Below, piece by piece: positions 11,545 to 23,399 of a stretch of DNA of 64,000 nucleotides (its first letter is position 1; each line of letters opens with the position of its first letter). Source of the stretch: Dryococelus australis (lineage: Eukaryota; Arthropoda; Insecta; Phasmatodea; Phasmatidae); contig CM057009.1 of the NCBI GenBank assembly GCA_029891345.1, positions 310,534,166 to 310,598,165 on the forward strand. Direction: 5' to 3'. The position numbers were made by a program, and so were the translations under genes. The notes below the pieces were generated by a model, which searched no databases, had not been told where the DNA came from, and was given only the letters and a program-made list of their open reading frames with translations.

Positions 11545-13080
11545 TAGGGTATGATTCAGACGACAGCCCTGAAGATGATGATAATTACATTAGTCATCGA
11601 GCAAATGTCTTGCCAGATGCTCAAATTCCCTCAACCTCCAAGACAGGCCAAATGAGAATACATCCGCAAAATTTAACTGTTGATTGTGATAAAGCAGGAA
11701 TGTCACATAGGTCAGCTATTGAGTCCTGTGTGCTTCAGGATGTCGGGATTATATCCAAAGATATTACAGCTAAAGTTATTGACAGGAACGTCAATGGTAT
11801 GGATCCAGCTTGAGTCTATCGCTACAATTAATACAGTTTTTAGACAGTATCTACTGTGATGGGAGAAAAGAAAAGACTATAGCATATGAGCAGAAGGGAA
11901 ATTCTTCCTACAGGATTACAGCTGTGGAAGAGCATATTGTTCTCGTCAGAACCTGATTATTTTTATGTAGGACATGTATGAACTTCAGATTTTGGGTCCA
12001 GTGCAGATATTACACGAAGCATCACCAACTTCGTTACACAGAAAATGATTGCACTTTCCAAACTGGTTGCTGTTGGGTCTGATGAAAAAACACCAACATT
12101 GGGAAAAAATGGCTTAGTTAGGTGTCTTGAAATCTTTGTTGGTCATAAATTGCATCTGTTTATGTTCTTATTGCACACCAATGAACTGCCTTTTCGTCAT
12201 ATTTTCCACAAGATAGATAGAAAGACATCTGGGCAACAACAGTTTTTCGGAACAATAGGAAAATCTGTGGAAACAGGTGACACCCCTGCAGTGACAGATC
12301 ATTTCCCTATTCTAGTTTCTCTGCCTGAAATTGACAAAAAAAACCCTCAGTATAGACCAAAAATACCTCCTTCATATTTCTAGGGCAGTATCGTCAGGGA
12401 GTGTCCTCCAGACTTTGCAAACAGGAGTCCTAGGAAGATGGCCTACTCAAGATGACTCACTACAGCCAACAGAATTCTTCGCCTTTATGTTTCAACCATG
12501 AACTGGCAGATGACTTGAAACTCCTAGCAGAATATGTTATAAAAGTTTATGTGCCACAGCCTGGTCTGAAATCAAGAAAATTCTGAGAGCAACATATGGA
12601 GCATGTCATCTTCACAGAATGATGACGAAACATTCATATTTGCCAGAAGAGTTTAACGTAATTGTAAGAGGAACTCTTATTTTGCTCACTCTGAAAACAT
12701 TTTGTTGGCGATGCTGGAACATAAACATCCACACATTCTAGAACTTGGCCTGAGAATAATACTCAAAAGCAAGACAAACAGAATGGAAGGGGAAAAAAAT
12801 ACCATGTAGAGCTTCCCAAATTAAATTTCAGAGCAAAGAAGTATTTTGAGATGACTGGCTGGGACAATTGCTTAGAATCACCAAATAACTTGAACCTCAG
12901 CGATGAAGACCTAAAAAGTTTAATCATAAGTGTGGTGCACAGTTTGAAATAAGGAAGTTTCCTTGCCATTCTGAAGTAGTAGAGAGGTATGTGAGACCGG
13001 TGACATCATTGGCAATATGTAGTGCAGAAGTGAGACATTAATTTATATACAGCAGAATCAATTCCAGGAACGAACTTCTG
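11545..13080 (+). pseudogene. Transposase-like protein of an unnamed widespread arthropod/cnidarian family, decayed
   Basis: Two long open pieces, 11526-11813 and 12045-12383, and weaker text to about 13080 belong together. The conserved blocks, in order, are EHIVLV-like text near 11930, KLVAVGSDEKTPTLGKNGLVRCLE (12060-12131; relatives read AIGCDGTNVNTG), LHLFMFLLHTNELPFRHIF (12151-12207), QQFFGTIGK (12238-12264), then text like KVYVPQPGLKSRK near 12545 and FPCHSEVVERYVRPVTS (12957-13010; relatives read PCHTQAVERCVKLVTEAS). I know this architecture as an uncharacterised protein that is multicopy in many invertebrate genomes and probably a transposase, but I cannot name the superfamily. The first 95 residues are acidic (YDSDDSPEDDD). 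Several breaks show that the copy is inactive. Confidence 0.6.
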
Positions 13081-14079
13081 AAATTCTACACCCAGATTAA
13101 TTTTTTTTGGATTTTACGTGGAACCTAAAGATGACGAGTGATTAAGCTGAAACTTTTTTTACTGTGTTTGTTCACCAAACTAAACCATTTGTTGAATCCG
13201 GAGACAATAACATAGGAAATTATTTTCTAGCCATTTTTACTTTAGCTTTTTGTCCATAGGGTGAAAATCTCGATAGCACAAAGCATTATACAGAGAATTG
13301 TAGTTTAATTCAATATTGCTTCTGAAATGTAGCGAAAGTACCATTCTAAAACTACATAGATTTTTAAGGACAAATATCTCGTTTAGGAACTGAGCTAGGC
13401 TTACGATTTACACTGGATATGTCTACCGCATTTTCCATAATAAATCACCTCCTGAAATATTTTGGGCACGTTTCCAAAGAGCCTAACATATAGTTGTCTG
13501 GAGGCCTCAAGGTGTTAAGTGAAATGCCCAGGTGCCAGTTGGCATCTGCAACTAACCCAACTGTGAACACGAGTTCTTAGGAACACTGGTGGGCATGAGT
13601 AACAAGATAACACACACATGGTTATGCTCCCATAAACACAGTGTTGTTGGGGCCACAATGCACACCCATAGCCGATGGTGTTACATTTACTACTTGACAT
13701 GAACACCATTTCCCTTGTGACACATTTATTGGCCTAAGCTGCCACGTGTTACAGTTACAATTCCAACACAAATAAAAAAAAATACACATTGCCCTTAATG
13801 AAACAGTTTAATCAGACCGCTAATTTGAAAGTGTGCTCATAAGAAATAATAACAGATTTAGTCCCGCGTTATATGCACTCACCAGAATGCATTTGGATAA
13901 TCCATGATGGGAATAGACAAAGCTACTTTAGTGTCCTGGGCAGGTATCCACAAATATTAATCCAAAATTATGATTCCATATTTATAGTGGCAGCTCCACA
14001 GCAGTTTTACTGCACTGAAAAACTTGTTCAACATTATGTGATTTTTCTGTATTTTTCAACAAGAGAAATAAAAGATAAA

Positions 14080-16309
14080 TGTTAGAAGGAACTATGAACA
14101 TTGTGGATTTTCAAGTGTTATATTTAACTTTGATTCCAGATATTATATTTGTCTATGATTACAGAGTATTTGCTTATGGTGACAATTCATTTAATATAAT
14201 TTACAAATTAAGCTTTATTGTACAATTTAAACAAGTGCAGTATAATCTTTGGTTATTTTACTACTTTATTGGCATAGAGATCATGTGTAGGTTAGATTAC
14301 ATTTGTTTTTAAAGGATATTCAGAATTCAAATCCTCATTGTTATTATTCATTTATTCCCAAGAGGGTAGAAATGTTACGGTGTGGGCAAGCCATGCCCAT
14401 AACACTGGCTAGAACGGACACCCCACGCACGAGAAGTGACACATTGCTGCAATCAGGGCAAGGCCACAAGCTGAGCGACGTTTTGGAAACAGAGTTAAGT
14501 TTATAAACCAGCTGCGAGTATTTAGTGCCACGGAGACATGAAACCAGGCCTGATGCCAGCCAGCCGCCGCGGGGTCAAGAGGACTGCAGAAGGGCACACC
14601 GTGGACTGCCGCCGAGATGTGATGCAAAGCAGCCTTCGGCATCGAGATTAGGGTTAACAAGTTCCAGTGGGTTGACGGGCATTAGTTAATTAATAATAAT
14701 GTAGTTTGTGCATAATTGGTTAGCAGATAATATAACTGACTCCCCCACTTTAACTCAATGATTGTAGACAGTTGTGTTAATTGTTATTTATTTGGGTTTT
14801 ATATAAAGGCATTTGAATTAAACCAGTCCTTACCTTCAGCTACGCCAACCCAAATATGTTTGCTTTAATAACATAAAACACCTCAGGTTAACACAACATA
14901 ACAGTAAGCAGTGAATGTTATAAAATACCTGAGCAAAAGAAAATTATCTATGTTGGCTCTCATATTGCCACTGCTGGTTGGAGGAGATATGTGGCATGGT
15001 CAAACAACAACCCATCAGAAAACAGGTAATAACCTCAGTAAGGCTGACATAAAACTGAACGTAATTTTCTTTAACAGAAATCACTTGACAGCCAAGTATG
15101 GGTATGGTGTGTTCAACGTAATAAAAATTTGATAGTATTTTATTTTTTGTATTTGAGAAGAAGAGAGAGTTATTTGTTAATTTGTTTGAAACTTTGAAAA
15201 AGAAAATAAAAAAATGAGAAGATGTAAATTTCGACCTTCTGATTTAACTGAAATGTTACAACTGGCCCCCAACATGGGGTTGAAGAGCAAACTTTTAGAT
15301 CTACGATGGTCGGAAGATGCAAAATTCGGCAGAGGGAAGAGCAACGCCCGGTAAAGAGATTTACTACATATCTAAATAACGGGAGTGCTGAGATGCGGTG
15401 ACCTGAAGTATGCTGAGAACATCTGAAATACATATGCAGATGCGGTAAGCAGTTTTCCACACTGAAGGACATCGTGGGAACAGTTTTCGATGAAACACAA
15501 GTGGAGGTTAGGTAAAATTGACTTGTTAAAGAGTTATTGAGAAGAAAGACTTTTGCAGCGTCATAAGGAAAGTATTGTAAGTCAATGTTTTGTTTTCCTG
15601 TTAATGTGCAGTTATAATATTGTGACATATATAGAACAATTGTCAATTTGTATTATTTATTATTTATTATTTATATATTATATATATATTTATTTATTAT
15701 TTATACAATATATTAAAATATAATTTCCAAATTAAGTTTTATTATATGATTTAAACAAAGTGCAGTATAATATTTGGTTATTTTAATAGTTTATTGACAT
15801 AGTGATCATGTGCAAGTTAAATTTAATTAGTTTTTAGAGGAAATTCAGTATTCCAATTCTTATTGTTATTATTAATTTATTCCCTAGGGGGTAATTGAAC
15901 TTTGAATGTTATAAAACACGTGATCAAAAGAAAATTATACTGGTTGGTTCTCGTATCGCCATTGCTGGTTGGAGGAGAGATGTGGTGTGGTCAGACAACA
16001 GCTAATCAGAGCGCACATAACAACCGAAGTAAGGCTGAAGTAAAATCTAATGTAATTTTCTTCAACAGAAATTATACAACCACAGCCAAGGATGGGCATG
16101 GTGAGTTAAACGTAATAAATATGTGATAGTACATATTTTAATATTAATGTAATAGTTGCTGCTAGACATTTTAAAGGTGAATACTTAACAATGAAAGACT
16201 AGTAAGATTGATTTATTGTGTTTGAGATGAAGTTTGTTTGAAATGATGAACGAGAAAATAAAAAATTGAGAAGCTGTAAATTTCGACCTGATTTAAGTGA
16301 AATGTTACA
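14080..16309 (+). mobile_element. Miniature LTR retroelement fossil (two LTRs, about 340-bp interior)
   Basis: Two related direct repeats lie at 14080-15260 (holding a nested 531-bp solo LTR) and 15599-16309. Both begin near TGTTA and end in GAAATGTTACA. Directly after the first, TGGCCCCCAACATGGGGT (15263-15280) looks like a primer binding site of the TGGCGCCCAACATGGGGC type, probably for tRNA-Lys. The interior between the LTRs is only about 340 bp and encodes no recognisable Gag or Pol, so the element is either a natural TRIM-like miniature or an internal deletion product. LTR divergence is high (roughly a quarter of sites by eye), so the insertion is old. Left boundaries are approximate and no clean target duplication was found. 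Confidence 0.55.
14373..14903 (+). mobile_element. Solo LTR nested in the first LTR of the miniature element
   Basis: The block starts TGTTACGG and ends CATAACA, so it has the canonical TG...CA with a short inverted terminal repeat (TGTTA/TAACA). It interrupts sequence that is continuous in the second LTR (around 15893-15904). It is GC-rich in its first half, has a TATA-like box (TTATATAAAGG, near 14800) and an AATAAC/ATAAAAC region that could serve for polyadenylation. With no interior and one copy, it is a solo LTR left by recombination. The flanks look related (GTAGA and GTAAG) but do not give an exact duplication. Confidence 0.7.
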
Positions 16310-16821
16310 ACTGCCTAACTGATTTATTATAAAAAAAGTGGCAGAAGGCACAAAACATATAAAATGAAACAACATAGTTGACTCCTCTGAAAAGATCTTT
16401 GTAAGTGAAAGAATGATGGCCTTTTGCATTAAAGACTTTGGAGATTTTCTCACGATGGGTTTATAAAGTTTTGAGAAATGAAGGGGTTATTAATGTGGAC
16501 ATAGTGATATGTATGATGTTTTCAATAAAGCAGAGCACACAAGAAATGAGACAAGGTACCAAGGAAATTATACTATATATAATCCAAAAAATTCAAGCAC
16601 AAATGTCAAAACAATGAATGACACACATTTCTGTGGGTCTTGGGAAACAAATACCTTTCAACTTACTTATCAGACATCATCCTTGCCCCAGTTGGTAAAC
16701 ATTTCAATGTATCTGATAGATTCCCTGGACGTGAGCGCAGAAAATATGAGATATTATGATGGTTTGATTGATGGTATGCAAATATGGAAAAAACCAACAC
16801 AGCATAAGATAAAATAATATA
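16310..16821. other. AT-rich spacer with one unassigned open frame
   Basis: The plus-strand frame 16509-16817 (102 aa) is Asn/Thr-rich and has no motif I recognise. It lies between two transposable elements and has no second copy here, so it is probably chance or a remnant. Confidence 0.4.
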
Positions 16822-17900
16822 CAGTAACAGCCCAATATAACGTGGCTGTTAGGGTAAATAACTCAGACCCGCGTTATAGCTTTTCCGCACTATTCCAGGA
16901 AGGAGGGAGTACAGCAGCGAAAACAAAGCCAGTGTTCTATTGGTGAGTGGCACCCAATCTGTCAAACACAGCGCCAAGTGTTGTTATTTACCGTCATATC
17001 TTGCAAAAAGTTTAGCCCTTTCCTATCTGAATTTCATTTTTTCAATCTACATCATTGGACTTAACGGCACCCAAGGGAGGGAAACCGAAGAGAAACGTGG
17101 TCTGATGAAGGGGGTTACATGCATTCAAGCAAGCATAGCTAAGAAATGCAGCATTTTCCAGGCAATGGTTGTATTTATTCCACCAAGGGCGGTGTTCACT
17201 GTGTGTTGTTTGTCACGCGGGTTGGAGGAGGTGGATTCACCCCCCACACCCTAGTGATCCTGGTTGGGAGGAAGTGAGAATGAGAAACAAAGCTCACGTT
17301 CAAATAAAACCAAACAAAGGCGAATGCACGCTTGTGCGGATGGGATCTATCAGTGCCTCACCTGTTGTGAAACATATTGCTTGCTCGCCTGATTTGCATT
17401 TTACAAAGGAAAACCAAAACAAACAAACGCAAATTATAATAGCTTGTCTGCAGTCCGAGGACGCTTGTACTAACGTCTGTGTCTTCGGGGCAATAACACT
17501 GCATACCTCAAATTCTGGATTTTTTTTTTTAAACAAGAGACGTACCGAATAGCTGGTATATACACATTATAATCAAAGTGTTTTCATCTTAATTATAATG
17601 ATTACATAGAGCTATACCCCATAGGAGATTAATGAGAGGCTTGTAAATTACTTAGAAGCACAAATTTTGTAGCGCGCATTAAATTTCAGATTTTTTTTCC
17701 AAAAATGGGAACACATACTAAATAGCAGCCACATATATAATATGATCAAAGTGTCTACGTCATAATAATGATTACATAGCAATATATCCCGAAGGAGATT
17801 AATTATAGGCCTATAAATTACTTAGAAGCACGAATTTTGATCAAATTTTGGAATTTTTTTCCCAAAAATACTGCAATGGTACAGAATTATACTGTTTACG
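16822..17900 (+). mobile_element. DNA-element-like repeat with internal ~170-bp tandem units, copy 1
   Basis: From CAGTAACAGCCCAATATAAC onward this segment matches 44088-45290 in the same order: an opening with GGCTGTT, ACTCAGACCC and GTTATAG, a middle around GTCAAACACAGCG and TGTTATTTACCG, then the tandem section. The opening resembles terminal repeats of pogo-like DNA transposons, but the matching right end was not found, so the class is inferred. The tandem section at about 17560-17900 holds two units of about 170 bp (GATTACATAG recurs at 17600 and 17770). There is no transposase frame. Short open frames across 16940-17552 show no family motif. Confidence 0.6.
17560..17900 (+). repeat. ~170-bp tandem repeat, two units
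   Basis: Each unit carries GATTACATAG, then GGAGATTAAT, then AAATTACTTAGAAGCAC, then a T-rich run with CCAAAAAT. Spacing of identical landmarks is 170 bp. Confidence 0.75.
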
Positions 17901-18987
17901 ATTATATGATGGTTACCCCAATGTCAATATTTTTCTTTTCTTTCAGTGTTTGTTTGAAAGCCCCTCCAGAAAGACATCTACTTAATTTTGAATACACACA
18001 TTTATTCTGATAATTTTTCATTCATATTTTCTATTACAGGATATAATTTTTCACATATTTTATATATCAGATAATTACCTGCTTTATTTTATATTTCTTT
18101 CACTATGTCTATAGGAGTAACATGTAAATAAGTTATTTAACATGATCATTAAATTTTTATTCAGTTACAAATGAAAATGTTCTGTATGCTAGATGTTTTA
18201 TTCTTATGCAAACTGACTTGCAAGGAATAAGTATACTTTTATCTGTGTTAAGACGTCATAGGACATGACGTAGGAGATCTTCCGTAGAGATTGATAGCTG
18301 AAGATAGCAAGGAAAGGAGTTCTTCTTCGTGTATGGTGGGCCTTTAGAGTAGGGTGGCCTGGGAAGCGGCGGCAGCAAAATGGTGAATTTTAGCTGCAAC
18401 CTTCGCCATACAAACAAGCTGATGTACCAAGGGGAGGCTCCAAGACCACATCAAGGACTGCAATAGTTTTGTTGTAGGTTCCACGCGGGGATGATAATTA
18501 TTTCCACCGCTAAAAGGGAGTGTGACTGCTATCTCAATGCATTTGTTCAAGTATGATCGTGATTAGTTTTTATTGCAAACAACTAAAGATCTTACGTGAG
18601 AGAGACTATTATTTTATTATGAAAACCATAGACATTTTTGTTGAACTTTTCAATTTATCTGGTTGATAGAAGTCTGAAGTGTGAATTTTGAATTTTTTAC
18701 AAGATTTTAATTTTGGCTACCCGAGAATTTTTTTAGAGGTCCTGGATATAGTTGAGGTATTTAAAAGTATGCAGACATTGAATGAACTTATACTTACCAG
18801 AGTTTTCAACTGTAAAATTTGAAGAGATTAATATAGAAAAAGTACTCATTTAAATATTACTGCTTTTAATGTATTTGTGACATAACTTTTGAGTATATCA
18901 GGACAGCCATTCCATTATCTTACTAATTTTAATTACGCCTGGCAGCAGCTTAATTGTCTTTAAAATATTTTATCATAATTATTTTCA

Positions 18988-18990
<3 letters not shown>
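17901..18990. other. Intron stretch; slightly GC-richer island at 18240-18560, otherwise nothing
   Basis: Most of it is plain AT-rich intron. The island at 18240-18560 differs in composition and includes CGGCGGCAGC near 18367. No promoter, exon with good splice sites or second copy was seen for it. Confidence 0.4.

Positions 18991-19064
<74 letters not shown>
18991..19064. repeat. (AT)37 microsatellite
   Basis: A perfect run of 37 AT dinucleotides lies directly at the outer edge of the inverted duplication that starts near 19095. Confidence 0.97.
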
Positions 19065-19066
<2 letters not shown>

Positions 19067-19094
19067 TCCAAATTCAGATAAAATATATGCTTGT

Positions 19095-21003
19095 TGTGAA
19101 AGTGATTCTCTTTACGATTAGAGTGGTTACAGGCATGTAACATGCCTGATGGTGGTAAAATCAAACATTACTGTGGCAGCGTGGTCAAGTACAAAAAGCA
19201 TCAATTTACGTGAAAAATACATTGAACCCTGAATAAAATTGAAATAGAACCCTAAAATAAATGATTGCACATACAATGTATAAATAAGCTCTTGAAACGC
19301 ATCAATGGCGTATACAAAGACTTGGCTTTGATCGGCCACGTGGTTATGCGTGATGTTGCTGTAAAATATTCAAACACAAAAATTACCCTCAAATACATAC
19401 ATAAAAACAAAGCACTTAAAATTGCGTGTAGCAATAATGCAGAAGTTACAATGAACTGCCATAAACATACGCAGATGATGCCTGATTCAAAATGAGCGGG
19501 TTGCGTGACCTCTCCAACATCTTTCTCCTCCTTCTCCTCGATTAAGTCAAAAATGCCGCAAGGGCACAAGAAATTAATAAAGCAGAAGCATAATATTGGG
19601 GAAAATGTCTGGCAAAAATGTATGCATGCAAATGTTAACCGGTAAACTAAATTGACCATGGAAAATTAAATCAGTCAACAAAAGTTGTAGTGCGTACGTG
19701 GCAGTGTCTTACCTTACCAGCTCTCCTCGATAGACTATCCAGATACAAGCATCGCACAGATCTACCATGGCTGCCTACATATGTCACATAAGCGGAAGTA
19801 CTATGCACGCCGAGTGAAATATTTTATATTGAAAATAAAATGGCACAAATTAAATTAAATATTGTTTTACATTTCTATGATTTTCTTATGAATTTCAATA
19901 TGATTTTAGTGTCTCTTTATGATGGCGTTCATGCCGGAATATTAAGTGTTCTTAATCTCGGTGCCGTAGGCACTTTGAATTTTTATAACCAAACAATTAA
20001 AATTAGTATAAACACTTTAAAAAATTTTAAGACACATTAAACACTGCAAAGACAATATAACACATTTTACACTGAAAATAACATTTATATGAAAGTTCAA
20101 AATTATCGGCTTCTTTGTGCACATGCGGAACATGTGACACGTGAGCACCACCATAGGCTCTAGAGCCGCTGGCTGTCTGTCAACGTCAGTTTTCACATAG
20201 GTATTTGAGGGTATTTTCCATGTTTGACTATTTTACAGCAACATCACGTATAACCATGTGGCTAATCGCCGCCAAGTCTATATCTATGCCATCATTGCGT
20301 TTTGAGAGCTATTTATGAAATATCAAGTGTGCAATATTTTTATTCAGGGTTCTATTTTTAAATTTTGTCAGGGTTACGTGTAATTTTCACGTAAATTGAT
20401 GTTTTTGTGTTTGACCATGCAGTCACTTTAATGTTTGCTTTTTCCACCATCAGGCATGCTACAAGCCTGTAATCACTTCAATCGTAAAGAGAATAATTTT
20501 CGCTACCAGAATAATATTTTGTTGGAATTTAATTTACAGTTTTCACAAAGAAATATTGCAATTCCACCTGTACTACGTGGTCCGCTACGAACTATATCCA
20601 GCGGCATCTGCACCATATAAACTTGTATTCACACGTGTGTGTTTATAGTGACTACTCATCTCGTTCCCCATCCTTTAAGGGTATTTATCTAATTTTGTAA
20701 TTTGTGTACGGTGATATTACTTCCGTCATAGCCAGTTCTGTATACAGGCCGTGTCACCACACTACCCATGTGCTGGTGGGCGAGCCCAAACGAGTTTGCA
20801 TTAGCGATGCCAAGTAATCACAGATGTTAATGTTTTCATCAAGGGTTTAATTTGTAATTCACAGTGTCCTGTCTTCAGGGAAAAATTGTCAGTCCACCCT
20901 AGCGGTTGTCGGCCCTCTTCCCTTGTGAAGACTGTATTTTCATACACCGTGGTGTGATCATCCATTTAGGTGTGCGCAAGATTAATTGCGAGCTGGGGAT
21001 TGT
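19095..21003. repeat. Inverted duplication of an unclassified dispersed repeat (copy 1)
   Basis: 19095-19400 read in reverse complement matches 20195-20505 in forward direction over about 300 bp. Landmarks shared by both arms are GGTATTTGAGGGTA, TATTTTACAGCAACATCACG, GCCAAGTCT, TTCACGTAAATTGATG and ACCATCAGGCATG. The loop 19400-20195, also reversed, matches 31465-32240. The forward part then runs on to 21003, matching 32240-33052. So one element is present as an inverted 5' portion followed by a direct 3' portion with about 300 bp present twice. That resembles 5' inversion by twin priming at retroposition, but no poly(A) tail was seen at 21003, so a foldback or a pair of head-to-head copies is also possible. 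There is no protein-coding content. Confidence 0.75.
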
Positions 21004-22019
21004 GGCTCTATAATAGGCAAGGTGAACAGAGATAGTATTCTCCAACAGAGGTGCAATGGGTGCATATTTCCTGTTTATGGATGACTATGCCCATCTACAT
21101 CAGAGTGCATTGGTTTTATATCTATATAACAATTGAGGACATCACACACATGGATTGGTCAGCCAGGATACCCAAGTTTAACACAGCCTAGCATGCTTGG
21201 GGTGCCCTACAAGTGCTGCAATGTGGATCATCCCATACCTGCATGAGCCATTCAGGAGCTCTGTGTGATTTTGGTGCAAGAAAGGGGCATCATATCCCAA
21301 GGACAGCTTGACAACCAGCTGCCACAACTCACCATGTATAACTTTCTAAACAGTCAGAATTTGCTACATTCATGTGCCGACAAATATTACTGATTACGTT
21401 TACTTTTATCTTTCATAAATATAAATATGCTTTCAGATGGCAAACAATTTAATACCATATGCAAATACAGTTCATATTATATTTGTACATTTGAAATTAA
21501 TATTGAAAAATGTGTTTTTTGTTGCAAAAAAATCACCCAAAACTACCACTTTGTATGTTTTAAATTAAAACATTGAAGAAAATGAAACACACAGCATATT
21601 TTGACTGTAAAAAAATACATGGCACTAATTATTTTTATTCAACATGGCTGTCACTAAAGACAAAAAAACACTCTCTTGTAGTTTGAGTATCTACCCAAAA
21701 AAAACCCATCAAATCTACATAAAAATATGAGTGGTCTAATTTAAATTTCTTGATAATCACAAGCAGGATGATTTGATGGTAATATGTATCATGAAATGCC
21801 ATGGAAGTACAGTTAATCACAAAACTTAATTACTGCTTGGTTGTCAAATGCAATATTAACACTTTTTCCTTGAATTTGGCTTGTAAGATTTCACAATTTG
21901 GAATACACTTTATTTTTTTTTCAGCAGAATTCGTATGCACCACAAAGACAAAAAATGTATAGCAAGTTGGGTCAATGTTATTGCAAAATAATGTTATGAA
22001 GTAGTTTTTAGGAATGGTA
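21004..22019. other. AT-rich intron stretch, nothing recognised
   Basis: No repeat partner, coding signal or RNA gene was seen. Confidence 0.5.
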
Positions 22020-23220
22020 AATTTTCAGGTATTTATAATTTTTTTGTTAAGACTGATGTTGTTCACGGTTTTTTGTTTGGTTTTTGGTTTTCAAGTATGT
22101 ACCCCTGTTTCTTTTTTGTTTGGATAGATCCCTGTCATTGGTGGCAATATTTGGATTAGGTATATCTCTTTTTTCAGTTGCAAGTCTCTTCTTTTGTGTT
22201 TTGGCAGTTTTGAGTTTGATGAGTGTTTTTGTAATTTTAACTTTAATTTTAATTTAATTTTGAGTCGTTTGTAGTTGAGCTGGTGCAGAACGGAGTTTTA
22301 GTTCGGTCAGCCGGGTGCAGGAAGTGTTCATGTGTGCAGTGGGTGGCCGGGCGGGAACACTGCAAAGGCGGCTGGCCGGCAATAATGGACCCGTGAATTG
22401 CTGAGTGGTGGACAGTTGAAAGACAGCCATGCATCAACTCTAGGGGATCCGAGTGGTAGGGAGTAGGATGCTAAAGCGCTGTTTGAGTGAGGCGGGGGTG
22501 GCCGGATGACTGATGACAACCCAACAACAGCAATGCGGCAGCGTGGGGACACTGTAGAGGACACGGTCCGCGCAGTCACTTCGGGAGTCTTCGTCAAGAG
22601 TTCGCAGAGAGTGGTCGTTCGTTGGAAGTCAAGAAGATGAGGTGGAGGCCAGGAGGAGCCTCGGCAACTCTCCAGCATGTATAAGTAAATTTGTTTCGTT
22701 GTGAGTGTAGTAGTGTAGTGGTAGTATTGGTTTCCCGATTACACTAAAAGCGACAAAATATCAGTTTGAGGAACTATCTTGGAATTTTAACGTTAAGGCC
22801 AGAATTTAGTTGTACAGGTTTTGAATTTTGAAAAGTATCAGTCACTAATATGTTATTGACGTGATTAAGAAAGTTTTAGTGTTTCCAGTTTTGCCGACAG
22901 TAGTATTGGATGTCTGTATTGCGAGTTGTTTGGAAAGCTTGAATTTCTGATGCATCGTTCATTGTCCTTGCCATCAAAGTTGTGGCCCACTTTAAGAACA
23001 CATCTTTAGTTTGGGAAACTTGTAAATCTCTTGGAAGTCGGGTGGTTTTTGAATCCGAACCTTTTGAGAAAATAAGTAATTTTGAAATGAAACCAATTTC
23101 TTCTAAATTTGCTGTATTTATTGACTTTTGAACTGAATAGTTGTTTTCAATATTAATTTTTGTAAATTAAAATTAAACTTTAATTATTTTTTTTTTAAGA
23201 AATACTCATTTTCCAGCTAT
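22020..23220 (+). repeat. Dispersed repeat of unknown class, copy 1
   Basis: This block shares texture and several landmarks, in the same order, with 57340-59000: a T-rich leader, a GC-rich centre with GGATGACTGATGA (partner: GTGTGACTGATGA), the string TACACTAAAAG (22742 and 58492) and a T-run before ATACTCATTTT near the end. Similarity is weak outside the landmarks, so the copies are old. Open frames in the GC-rich centre (22249-22678, minus) lack motifs and have no matching frame in the partner. Size and promoter-like GC centre could fit an LTR, which I cannot show. Confidence 0.45.
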
Positions 23221-23399
23221 ACTCAAAGAAAGTATAGGTCTACTCATCTTGTTATAAAGAAATTCTTTATTTATTATTCGTATTATCGTATGCTCATTAA
23301 AGAGTTTATTCCTTATCACAACTGAACAGACATTTAAACTGAAATAACAATCAAATTTAAGCGAGTGAGGGATAGATTGAATAGATTTGCACGGCTCTT

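Noticed and set aside
15655-15725. TATTTATTATT-rich run as a matrix attachment site or origin
   Set aside because: It is an AT-rich microsatellite expansion within the second LTR of the miniature element; nothing else supports a function.
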